Assembly (NCBI GenBank): GCA_004026145.2
Contig: CP034991.1
Coordinates: 13,492,142-13,556,141 of the forward strand
Reading direction: 5' to 3'
Length of the DNA: 64,000 nucleotides
Source of the DNA: Takifugu bimaculatus
Lineage: Eukaryota; Chordata; Actinopteri; Tetraodontiformes; Tetraodontidae
Shown here: positions 43,201-56,189 of the stretch, one piece after another
Position numbering within the stretch: the stretch's first letter is position 1
Layout: the number at the start of each line of letters is the position of its first letter
The notes under the pieces: generated by a model
What the model saw: only the letters and a program-made list of their open reading frames with translations
The model's database searches: none
Told to the model about the DNA's origin: nothing
Program-made: the position numbers and the translations under genes

Positions 43201-46200
43201 TCGCTGCAGTGCCACCTCAACTTCCCATATTTGTTTTTTTGTACTTTCACCATCACACGGAGCTAAAAATGTTTGTTTGTTTTATCCCCAGGTCTGCCAG
43301 AGTCGCTGAGTGTCTATTTCACAGGTATGTGTTTCATCTTTCTCAGTTTGGAGGGAGGTGGGAGGATGAGCATTCCCAGAACCCACACACCTTTGCTCCA
43401 AATCCTCTCTTGTCTTCAGCCTCATTTTCAGTGTCTGCCTTCGTACATTTTCGGCCAAAATATTTGTCTTGGCTTCCTCCAATCTTCTCCCCTCCTCTAC
43501 TTTCTTTCTATATTCTTTTCTGATATTCTTTCTGCCGTCGAATCTATTTTTCACCCAACCTGCAATTTCCCCTCCATTTCTGTCCCGTCTGTCCTTTGAT
43601 TTCATTTTTTCCAATTTAAAATTCTTTGCAATCTCTCATTTCTTGCCCTTTGGTGTTCTTTCTCCTCCGCCATTGTTATCTCCTCTCCATTTTCACTCTC
43701 ATGTTTCTATCTTCTCCACATTAAATCATTCCAATCCTTTTATCTCCTGCACTCCTGCACTTTTCAGCCTGGCCGGCTGCTTTAGAAAGCTTTGCAATCA
43801 CGACTCCTGTGATCATGCATTTATTCTCTTTCTCCTCTTTATTTCTGCGTTTTCCTCATTTTGCTGACTTTGTTTGCTTTCATGTTCCTTCCGTGTTCTT
43901 TGTGTGTCAGTGTCTGATGGTGAACACCTCACTCCTGAGATGGACTTTGCGGTCCTGCTCCTGTCCAACCATCAGCAGCCGCCCGTGTTTCAGGTCCTTG
44001 ATCCTGTGCTGGAGGTCATCATGGGCGGACAGGCGCCCATCGGTAAGAGGAGGACAAACACGTTCCGCGAAAACGAACCACTGCAGTTGTTTGTGTGTTT
44101 ATAAAGGACAGGACAAAGAGTGTGTGTCTGCAAATGGCTTCATCTTTCTTCTTGCTGCTGCGTGTAGGTGGTCAGCAGTTGGCTGTGAGCGACGCTGACA
44201 CGGCTCCAGATGAGTTGGAGTTTGAGCTGGTGGAGGCTCCCATCCACGGAGAGCTGATTAAGACAGACGGCGGCGCTCAGAGCAGCATGATTAGCGGTGA
44301 GATGATCCCACGGATGCAACTAGAAGATGAGTTTTGCAAACCCAGATATAACTGCAGGCACTTTCATGCCAGAGAACCCTCACCAGTAAAATTACAAAGG
44401 AAACATCAGGTTAGATAGAAATATCAGTGCTGTCGGCTGTCAAGCTGATCGAAATCATCGCTGCAGCCTCTACAGCTTCCATTGACGACCTCCAGCAAAG
44501 CACCAAAGAAGACAAATGTATATAAAGTATAGAAGTAATTTTTCGACTTCTCTTCAGGTGACACCTTCACCTTCAATGACGTCACCCGCAACATCCTATT
44601 CTACCGACACGCTGGACTGTCCAGCCAGGACGACGCTTTCACCTTCTCTGTAAGTGACGGCATCTCCATGGCGACGACAGTGGTGCAGGTTATGGTGCTT
44701 GGCGCCGGGGACGACGGCCCTGTGCGGGACTCGGCAGCCACGCTGTCGCTGGAAGTGGGCAAGAAAAGCAGCACAGGTGATCCGTCGCTCGCACCTGGCT
44801 TACACTGTGAGCGAAAACCCTCTTTTTAACCGTCTTTTCTACACCTTTTTATGCTTGTCACACAGCCTGGCTGTATCCTGAGCCCTGTGTGGTCGACTGT
44901 AATCATGTTTTGTTTCTTGCAGGACAACGCGTCCCCCGATGAGCAAATTCAGATCCAGCTGGTGTCGGTGCCAATGTACGGCGTCCTGACCAGGAGCCAG
45001 TCCCAGCAGGAGCCTCTGGAGTTACGGGAGTACTCGTCATTCACCATGGAGGACATCAACATGCTTAGAATCAGGTCTGAGATGCTGCTGCAGGCTGTTG
45101 ATCCTCCTCCATCCACTATTTGTCCCCATTGTTCTCCCTGCTGTTGTGCAGCCCTTAATTTGGTTTATCAAACAGTTTAACGGGAGAAACTGCTTCTATT
45201 GTAATTTATGTGTATTTTCTTGGCTTGACTCAGTCCAACAGCACCCACAAGAAGAGAATTCGCTTAAATTACTGGCTTCCGCTTCCTCGTTATTGTTAAA
45301 AATGGCTCCACAAAGGCTCTCAAAATGAATATTTGAATAAAGGCAGCAATTATTAACCTGAAATGACTTTCAAAAGCTGTCAGCCTGTAAACAACACAGG
45401 TTTGTGGGGGTGAGGAAGAAAAACAAATTAGCCTTCTTTTTAGTTGCTCCCTGGTGATGAAGTCTGAGGAACAATGAGTAAAAAAGCTTCATTTTTAAAG
45501 CTGTGTTTTCTGCTTGACCTGCAGCAACGCTGATATTTATAAACTCGTATTTCACCGCATGGGCCTGAAGAGCCCTTCGACCTGAAGGTAGTACCACTCA
45601 AAAGTCATGAGGCTGCTGCTGGAAAAGGCAAGTGGAGTTTTGGGGTTAGCTGAGGTACAAAGAGGGTTTGAGAGGCAGTTAAAAAAGGAAATATTGCTGT
45701 TGATGCCACTCTGAGAGGGTCCTAGGCACTGCAGTCAGCTCAGTCACCTGCTCTTGACGTTCCCAGCAGCAGCAGCAGCATCAGCAGCAGAGGAGGAGGA
45801 AACAGAATAAGCAGTTACAACCGATGTAACGTTTGTTATCAGGAGACAACAGTGACGCACAAATCAACATCACCAAAATCCAGTTAAGAAGGTTGAAAAA
45901 AGAGGAAATAATTTAGTAGCCTCCCCTCTGTTGTGTTCTCTGACTCAGCCTGTCCGTGCATGTCATGCCAATTAGTGTCAGTCAGCTATTACTGCAAGGC
46001 TGCAAGTGGGGGGAGATGAAATATTTAAATACTAAATGCCCAATTTTCCTAATGGAGGCCCTTATTAGCTTCAGCAGGATACCTAGGGGCAATCTTCAAA
46101 TGGCCTGTTAGTTTCTGTCTCTGTGGCTCACACAAACAAAAGCTGGCAATTGTCTTGTGCGAATTAACTGGGATTAGAGCAGCTTACACAGCTATTGGTT

Positions 46201-49200
46201 TAAATTTTAGTGGCGTTTTGTGGAGATTAGCAGCCGTATTGTTGTGAAAGGCCATAATGAAGCTCCAGAGCTGGACCCCGAAAAACATCACTATTAATCA
46301 GCTATTAAAGAGCTGACAATACAGGGAAAAATTGTCTCTAGATTTGAAATATGACCTTTTCACTGACAGGTACGTCACCTCCTTAGAGACAGGAAGCCAG
46401 CCGGTCACAGATATCTTCCACTTTGTTGTGTACGACGGAGACAACAATCGCCTTGACAACCAGATGTGCACTATCACCATCACCTCCACCCCAAGGACAG
46501 CCGCCTACGGTCACCGTTCACAGCGGCATCAAGGTAGATCTGCCTTACAACTCTTTTTATTTTCATATTAAACCAGGTGTGGGTCACGGGGGGGGGGGGC
46601 AGCAGTTGAGCTGCGCAGTTACCGCTGTGCCTCCTACTGTGAGGGCTGGGTCCTCTGGAGGGACTCAGTTAGGGTCCCTGACTGTGGCAGACTTCATGTT
46701 ATTGAGCGAGACGCTGAATTTACGGATACGTGTGATGGATTTCGAGTGTGAATGTGTGAACGGGTTTTCGAGTCCTCTCAGAACTTTGTAAACCAGCTGC
46801 TAAATTTAGAAACAGTCATTAAGAAGACAAATGAAGCAGAAGAAACCAAAGCCCCGGGTGACTGTTGCAACACAACAAACTTTCTCTTCCTCTGGAGGAG
46901 TTTTGTTTTTACTCGGGTGCTGCAGTTGTCGATGCCCCATCGAGGTCGACTCTGTGTGCTGCGTAAACACGTGAGACACTAATCCATCCTGCTTATGAGG
47001 CTTTCTGATTAAACAAAAGATAGAAAGAGCTACGATATGTAAGTGATTTTCAATCAGTCGAATAAGTCTGGATTTGGAGTGGCGGGGGAGACCTGTGATG
47101 TCAGACTTAATGAGGGTCACGCTGCTGCTGCTGCTGCTGCTGATGCAGAGCAGTTCTCAGGGGTGAATTTTTGTGTTAGCAATGCAGATTCATCCCTCAT
47201 AAAGCCATGCAGTGTTAATCCCTGCAGGTTCTTCTAAATCTTTTGTTATCTGGGAGACCCAATTAAAGAAGAGGAATGTGTTTTTTATGAATATGTTCTT
47301 TATGAGAAAACAACAGCCAAACATTCTGTGCAAAGTTTCTTCCAGTGTCAGCAGGAAATTTGTCGTGAAAGCAAACAAAAAAAAACCTCCATTTTAAAGT
47401 TGGGAGCAGCATAAACATCCAGAAGCAACTCATAAATCGTCCCATAGTTAGTTTTTAGAGTGCCTACTCCCAAATTAAAAATAAAAGATCTTATAAAATA
47501 CATTAAAAGATGAGTGCTGAGGAACAGGAGAAGTAGAAGATCTCACTTTTTCTTCACTGCTCTGGTTGATTAGGTCCAGGAAGGTGGCCGAGTGAAGCTC
47601 TCCACCAATCACATCAAGGTGGGGGACCTGGACACGCCCAGGAAGGACCTGCTGCTGTGGCTCGTCAATCCTCCAAAGTACGGCCACATAGAAAACACCA
47701 AGAGAGGTGAGGCCTGTCTGTGCGACCTTCATTACCTCACCAAAGGGGAACACATGTGACCTGGCGCTACAACCGCATGTGCACAAGCTGTCAGACTCAA
47801 ATGTGATGGTTGATTCTCCACGTTGCCGCTGCCATCTGTCACACCTGGATTACCTGGCAAATTAGTACTGCAGCTTCAGATGGAAGTTCTCCTTTTGACT
47901 TATATTGAAAATCCAACTTTCGTATGTAAACAAAAGGCATGAACGGGTCTTTTCAATGTTTTCAGGATCAGGAGTGAAATTACAGAACTGGGAATAACCT
48001 CCCGGCTGTGTGTCACAGCAGAAAATTACCATCCAGAGATGATGTACAGGTAGAGCAGGACTTTAATAACGGAGGTGAGGCTGTACCGAGCAGAAGGGAG
48101 GCGCCACTGTAGATGTGTGGCGTCCTCTCTCCTCACTGCCCAGCTAGCTGTCTTGTTTGTGATGGCTGCTGGAGCCAAAGGACAGTCGTTGGTATTCAGC
48201 AGAGGGGTGGCCAGCCAGCGTCAGTGTCACGTGCACGTGCGTGGGAACACAAATGGGCTGTTTCCGAGTTTACATGTTTGGATTAGCAGTTTGCGCTTGG
48301 TGGAGCAAACAGAAACGCACAGAACAAAGTACAAACCTACCTACATCTGCTGTATTTATATGCAAAACAGCTGCTGCCAACACATCAGTATTCATGGGCA
48401 GAAACAGGCACAGGTGCAGGGACGCATCTAATATTATGGGTTTTCATTTTCACCTCTGATAACTAATAATGAACCTTTTTTTGATTTCGTGTCATGACAA
48501 ATTGAAAAAAAAGCCTCAAACCACCGTATTTATGTTTACTCCTAGCACCATTATGAGAACAGCCTGAGGAGAAGTTAGTGGGGAAACTTTGATGTCTAAA
48601 TCTAACAAAACAGTTGAGCTGGAGGCCTAAAGTGCTGCTTATTCAGTAGAGATGTTCCTTCAGTATCATAAAGGTTCGGTTTTATAGTTTCAGAGTGGAA
48701 ATTAAGGTTTTTACCTTAAAGTGTTATCATTCTGGGATTTTAGAGGTTGTTACTGTCTTATCTAACTGTATCTAACTATGAAAATGACTTTGCCAAACTG
48801 CTCCACTGCTGCTGATTTCCTGTCTCGATTAGGATTCTGCAGGAGTTCCGGCTCAGATAAGAGGCTCCCTTCCTTCCCTCTATAACAGGCAGATGATGAA
48901 GATGTTCCATGATTTACTGTGGTGCCTGAAAGACGCACGCTCATGCAAATTCTCACTGTGGCTCTTCCCCGTGCTGCTCTGACTCAGCTCAGAACCGTGT
49001 CATCTATCTTCACTGACAAAACGCCTCACACTTTGTCTCAAACAAGAGGTTTGGAGATTGATGGCGCTCATTCACCATGACTCCTTCAGAGAGAACTGTA
49101 GGAGAGGCTCTGCTGCCTCTGTCCTATGTGCAGTCTGTGATCATCTCAGTCTAAAGTGATTTTAACCAGCTCTGAGAGGAGCCTGTCAAGCCTGACTCCA

Positions 49201-52200
49201 AATTTGTGTTTCATTTGCATGATGCTGTTTATAACGAACTGTTGAAAGACTTTCCCTGAAGGTCCATCTTCTGCTCCATCCACAGGAGGCTCTGCTGGCG
49301 GTTCCCGGGTCGTCACCCCCGACTCGCCTTTCTCGGTGGAGGACATGAGCTCTGATAGCATCTTCTACGTCCAGGATGGCCAGCGCAACACTCAGGCCTC
49401 CAAGGACGTCTTCAGCTTCTACATCAGTGACGGACACAGCCAGACGGAGGCCTTCAGTGTCGAAATCGACATCCAGGTAGGCGATGTCGCTGTCCAGCCC
49501 AGTCTCCAGAATCATAGACTCAGACAGCTTGCAGAAGGTGCTCAGCCTGTGGGAGCGTCACATGTTTCCCTGCTGCTCTCTCTGCAGAGTAAAGAAGACA
49601 GGCAGCCTGTGGTGTCAGTCAGCAGCATCCACGTGGAGGAAAACTCCGGAGTCGTCATCACCAACTCGTCCCTCAGAGTCCTCGACTACGACACTCCAGA
49701 GAATGAGATCATCCTCACAGTCATCAGGAAGCCCTCCTACGGTGAGAACGTTGGCTAAAAATGGCAGAGAAATGCTCCCCAGAAAAATAGATAATTGTCA
49801 AAAATAGACAATCACCACTGCTGGCTTCTGCAAAATAATCTGAATTCCGACATTGTGACGAGCACTAAGTTTAAAGTTTAAAGGTGCGGGAAAGGCCACG
49901 AATTATAATAAAGTGAATAAGTAAATTGCATCTGATGCAGTAAATGCATTTACTCAAACAACCCAGCCATGAATCTTGATCATGTGGAGATATTAATCTC
50001 AAAACCCTCTGAAACAAAGGGTCCAATTTTCACCTCATAAAACTCTACTCTATAAAAACATAAAACTCTACCCAATCTTTCAAAGTTTAACAGCAGGTAT
50101 TCCAAATAACCATCGGTGACTGACGCAGGCAGGCAGCATAAATCATGTGGCGTACGGAGGAAAGACGTTTCACGCTGTTACCACTGAGAGACTGAAGAAA
50201 ATCTGTAACTGCATTAGCTCCTCATCATATATCATGTGAGAGAATGTCCCCCGAGAACGAGCTGTCCATATGATGCAAACCCTCGCTTGTACGTAATGTT
50301 CAATGAATCAGGTCGGTGGTCTGACAGCGTCGACTCCCTGGAGGTTCACTCTGCTGCTGCCAAGATCTGTGAGGTTAAAAAACAAAGCTAGCTCCTCGTA
50401 TTAAATGTTTAAGTACCTGAAACATCCAACTTGCTGTCAGGCTTGTGGACGTTCTGCCTTAACCCATGCCAGCCTCCTCCCCAGCTCCTCCCAAGCCACC
50501 TCCCCACCCCCTCCACACTTTTTTAAATAAAGAAACCATTAAGCTGGCTGTGAATCTCTGTCATAAAACCACCAGCATGGACGAGCGAAGAGCGGGAAGC
50601 TCTTAAGGTTAAAACAAGGCTCATCTCCTTTACCTCTGATCGCACGTGTGTTGGTATTAACATGTTTCATAGCGACACTAAGTAACAACAATCCTATGTT
50701 GCTTCGGACACCCAAAAGTCTTTTATTTAGGGCTACAAATCCAGGATTTTCCTTTTAACTCTCTCTCCCTCTTTCTCTTCACCTCAGGGAAACTCCGCCG
50801 ACGTCAGTTCTACTCTCAGCCGCTGGAGAACGGCCGGGTGCTGACGCAGGGCTCCACCTTCACCTACCAGGACGTCCTGGACCAGCTGCTGGTCTACACA
50901 CCTGAAACTGTCAGCGGGGGCGTAGATGAAATGGCCTTCACCCTCACGGATGGCACCTTCACCTACACAGGCCGTCTGGAGTTCACCATGGACGTCACCA
51001 GGAGTGAAGGACCCCGGATGACCGTCAACAGGGGGCTGCAGCTCCCAGCAGGTGAGAAGGAGGGGAGAAGTGGGATGAAGAAGTGAGACAGGCGAAGATG
51101 GTTTCATGAATGTTCTGAATCATTTCAGGCACCTCCTCAAAGATCACTGAGCAGAATCTGAAGGGGACCGACGTTGACTCGGACAACCTGAGGCTCAGGT
51201 ATATTCTGACCAAAGACCCTCCCTCTGGCAGACTCCAAATCAGCAAAAATGGAGGCATGGAGAAAATCTCCGTCAAAGGTCACGTCCAGAGCTTCACGCA
51301 GGATGACGTCAACAAAGGTGCCGGCCCCATCAGAACTGTTTGAACCTCACTGAGGCAGCTAAGCTGCTCCAGAAGAGCTGATTCAGGATGAGATCTGTAT
51401 CTCCTTATATATGAAACGCTGACAGACGAGTTAATAGCCAACTTTAGAATAAGTGTGAGACAGTCTAATCCAAAGGTTACGGGGAGTAGATGTTTACGGC
51501 CCAAACTGGATCATTTCATTGTCTGGTTTTAGTAGAATGCAGTTCCCAGTTTTTCTAGTTAGACCCCAGCCCACAGATACTGATATGTATTTAATAAGAT
51601 GATCCTTCTGGGACGTGTGAATGCCTGTTTGTTGACACCCGCTGGCCGCTCCTCTTCCTCTTCCTCCTCCTCCTCTTCTGCAGGTCTGCTGCAGTTCATC
51701 CATGAGAAAGGGCAGAAGGGCGGCAGCCTGTCGTTCAAGTTCAACCTGGTGGACCCGGAGGGCAACAAGCTGATTGACCAGTCCTTTTTCATCAGCGTGC
51801 TCGGTAGGGTTCCCTCCAGCCTCCGTTGCTCCCGGCGCTCAGACCGAGCTCGTTTTTTTCCAGTTAACGCAGTGAAGGATGCAGTTCCGACTGATTTATT
51901 CCTTTGTCCTGCATTCTTACTGCTGTGCAGCATACGAGCGGTGCAGCGTCGCCTTGCAGCATCGTCTCCTGTAGCGCTCAGGTGTATTATTATATATTAG
52001 AAAACTGATTCCACATAACGGCAGTTTAGCTTTTTTACTCATAATAATACGTGATTGTTTCTGTATGATCCTAAAAAGAGGGAATATGGTCCAAATTGCT
52101 GCTGTAACTTATTCTCTATGATGTTCATTCAATCTCAAAACATGGAATATTCTTCTTCTTTTCCATCACTGAGGAGCTCTGGTAGTGACTGTTGCCATGG

Positions 52201-55200
52201 TTCAGGAGTGAAAGCTCTTCAATATCAGCTGCTAGAGACTGAAGGATCATCTGTCCCTCATGGCTGAACAGAAACCTAATTCTTCCCTATCTGTCCCACT
52301 TCATTTCTGCTCCTTCTCTCTATTATTCCCTCTTTTTCTTCTCTCTGCTCCTCCATCTGGAGCTCTCTGCTGTATCTCCTCCGACCACACTGCCCCCTGA
52401 TTACTTTTTATCGTCTGTTTAAAGTTCTCAGACCTTTATCACTCTTCCTAAACCTCTGATTAGTACTTGATCCAGTTTAATCTCACCAGCCCCAGGGACT
52501 GTACTTTTGCCATTTTTCCATTTAAAACACGGTCGTCCTGATGGATCCTATTCTGCTCCCCTCCAGAGGACCGTCTACCTCCCTCAGTGGTGGTGAACAA
52601 AGGCATGGTGCTGGATGAAAACTCAGCCAAGAAGCTGACCACACTGCATCTGTCCGCCAGTGACCAGGACAGCGAACCTGGCGAGCTCATCTATCGGGTC
52701 ACCAAACAGCCAAGCCTGGGTCACCTGGAGCATGCCACCAACCCAGGTATACACCATTCAGCTGCCTACAAAATGTTAATAATTATTCTAAGAATGACCA
52801 TAAAGGAGAAAAAATGGTTGTTTGTATCAGGTCACTTTTTATCTGCTTCCCTCTAAGTTTTTCCAGGTTTATAAAAAGAACAATATAAACAACAAATGGG
52901 CATTTTAAGGGTTTTAAGTGGATTAGAACCATAGAAACACACCAGCTACCTGAGAAATAGAGGTGAGAAATAGGTGTTTTTCCAGAGAGAGGAGACCTTG
53001 TTCCTCTTGATATTCAATCCATTCCAGGCGTCAGCTTCAAAATGGAATCATAAACTACCGCTCCTTCCGGTGCCACACGCAGAGATATCGAATGCAACCT
53101 TCAAATAAATTCCCTGTGTCTGTGTGGTGAATCCCCAAACTCTTGAGACAAAGTTATTAAGGCATCACTCCCTTTGGCCTGCGTCCTATAAAACCTCTGT
53201 TTTTATTTCCACTGGTATATGAAATGACTTATCTCGCACAAGTTCAACCTGAACTGAGGAAATTCCTTTTTGTAAAAGGCATGCTGCATCTTCTCAGAAC
53301 AAAGGGCTGATTATTTGCTTCCGTGCTGTTGAACAACTGGGCCTGAGCTGAATGGACTCTCCACATCCCTGAAGACTCCTGTAGCATGCTAATTAGCACA
53401 CATACCTCGCCAATCTCCCTTTCTTCCAAGCATCCTTTCGGATAATTGCACCCGGCCGTTCATCCAATCTCACTGCAGGCTAACATTAGCACCTAGCTTT
53501 CTGCCACTTTAGCTTGTCCGCTTACCAGGAATGTTAAGCAGCACACGGAGATGAATTCTGTCCTTCACCAAAGTCAAAATACGAAACCGGTTTATGACAC
53601 CCAGATGAGCAGAGGTACCTACAACAGCACCGTTGTGCTCTTCCCATCACAAAACAACACACGAGTCCACAGGATTGATGTTTATGCCAATGTAGCTTCC
53701 CTGTCAGGACTCTCCTGAGAGACTCTTCATCTCCACCGAGGAGTAATGTAATAACTCACACAAGAAAGTGGAAAGAAGTCAGAGGCGGCCAGACTGATAT
53801 GCCGATCCGAGAGGGCCTCATTAGTTCTGTCGGCCGTCTGGAAACCAGGAGCAGCTCTGTGCCGCTCGCATGTTGGTTGTCCAGAGCTAGTAACAATTTT
53901 AATTCCTGCAATTTTCCTTTTAGAAAATTTTGTAGGTGTCTTCTTAAAAAACTAATATCTCATTTATATCCAAAAAATAATTTTTGTCCAATTAAGCATT
54001 CAGACATATAATAAGATCTTTTTTTTTTTTTTTTAGAAAAGCAGTTATTATTGTAGTCAGTCACAAATGGTGCCAAAATAATAGAAAAAACATCCAACTG
54101 TGAGCACATTGAAAGCCCAAAAATTAAAAATTTCTCTTATATTTATTGATGTTGAGGTCTTTAAGTTCTTTTTAAGTTCTTAAGACATCCTGCAGTTTCC
54201 CTTCAGTGCAAAACTCAGCAGATCTTTTTCATCATAAATTGAAAATATTTTGCTTGTTTCCTTCCATGAGTCACATCTGTAATTTGCAGCAGCATCCACG
54301 TTTAAAGATGTTAATGCGATAATCCAGCATCTGAGGATAAATATGAGTTGGATTCCTTTGACTTTCTGAAGGTTCAACATTAAATGGTTGCAGTCAAACT
54401 TGTTTTGGGTTTTAATTGGTGAAAAAGACAAAGGTGGAGTAAACAAAGACAGCAAATGTCAAATCGTTCAAAAAGTGATAGTTTTGTTTCTTAAATTGCT
54501 TGACTTGAAATCAGGAAGTTGTTTTTTTCAGTGCTCCTCAGTTGCCATTTCCGATGAAGGAAATGAAAGGATTTGACTTGCTCCTTTCTTCGCCTTCAGG
54601 CACCAGAATCAGCACTTTCACGCAGGCCGACCTGGCGTCACGCAGCATCCAATACGTCCACACCAGCGAAGAAGAGAAGCACGCCGACCAGTTCTCCTTC
54701 GTCGTGTCGGATGGAACAAATGAGGTGAGAATCCACTGATGGATATGAGCCCACGTTCCTTCGCTGTGTTCACTGGTGACTCCTGAATGTGAAACGTCTG
54801 AGTGCTGATCTCCAGCTGAAGGTTCAGGAAAATTGAATTCAGCTCATTATCGGGTCAAAGAGTTTAAAAGTGTGCATCATCAAGACTTAAACTGAAATGA
54901 TAAGGGCCCGAGTAGCGAGCTGTGAGGGACGCCTTGACACAATGTTGATAGAGGATTAGCTGTTTTTCAGTCCTTGTTTTTGTCTTTACTTGTGGTAAAG
55001 CCTGAAATATTCCTGCATTGGTCTTCAGTGACAGTTTCACTAAATAATTTCAGTTGATACATATTAATGCATATTGTATTAATATATAAAGCCCAGCACT
55101 GTTTGGATCTGCATAAATCTGTCTCACTAATCCTGAATAATTAGGACCCCAAAGACTCGGGTAACATGTGAAAAAGGTCATTTGGCCTTCGCCAACTGTG

Positions 55201-56141
55201 GAGCACCAGGCAGCTCTCTGAGGCCTGTTCAGACTATAGACAAGTGTTAAAATCAATAATGCTGTGGCACCAAATCTGCTCAGTTTCAGTGGAAACGCTG
55301 AAGGGTGACCCCAGAGTAACAACTCTGCTCTGTTCCCGCTGCGCTTTGTGCTCATTAAGTTTCAGGAAGTTTGTGGAATTTGCTGTTAGATTTTTAAACT
55401 CATGGCTTAGTACTGAAGCTTCAGGCCAACGTTCTCAGCAAACTACAGTTCAGCATAAGCTCGTCATGTGATGGAAAAGCCCACTCATGCACTCTTGCGT
55501 ACGCTGAATCATTTAGTGTCCTTGTAAACCTCCGTCCTCATTCTGGTATTCTTGACTGTTCTCTTTAGGTTTCCCAGACATTCTACATTACTATCAAGCC
55601 CGTAGACGACTCCCTCCCACTACTCCAGGTTCCAGGCATGAGGGTCCAGGAAGGAGTGAGGAAGACCATAACAGAGTTTGAGCTGAAGGCCACAGACGCC
55701 GACACTGAGGTGGGCTCATCATCATCGTCAGCATCATCATCGTCAGCATCATCATTGTCGTCGTCATCATCATCCTGTGTTGCTTTCTCCCACAGGCGGA
55801 GTCCATCGTCTTCACCGTGGTCCAGGCTCCTCGCCACTGGCACCATTGAGCGCACCAGCAACGGCCAGCACTACCGCCAGACCGGCAGCTTCACCATGGA
55901 CGACATCTACCAGAACCGTGTCAGCTACAACCACGACGGCTCCAACTCGCTCAAGGACCGATTCACCTTCACCGTGGCTGACGGCACCAACCTGCTGTTC
56001 GTGGTGGACGAAGGTGGCAAGGAGGTGATGGCGGCCTCCTGACTTTTTTATTAGGGGAGTGATGATTGAATTACAGAGCAGCTTCACGGCTGGATGCTCG
56101 TGTGTGTTCGCTGTGACCTTTTTATGGCTGCAGCAGCAGTT

Positions 56142-56189
<48 letters not shown>

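Noticed and set aside
43469..43867. 132-codon open frame in intron 28
   Set aside because: It comes from a C/T-rich tract, has no domain, and overlaps other equally open frames.
44777..44782. Alternative donor ACAG|gtgatc inside e31
   Set aside because: It would join e32 in a frame that stops almost at once and would drop the conserved RRSHLAY stretch; the donor at 44807 fits.
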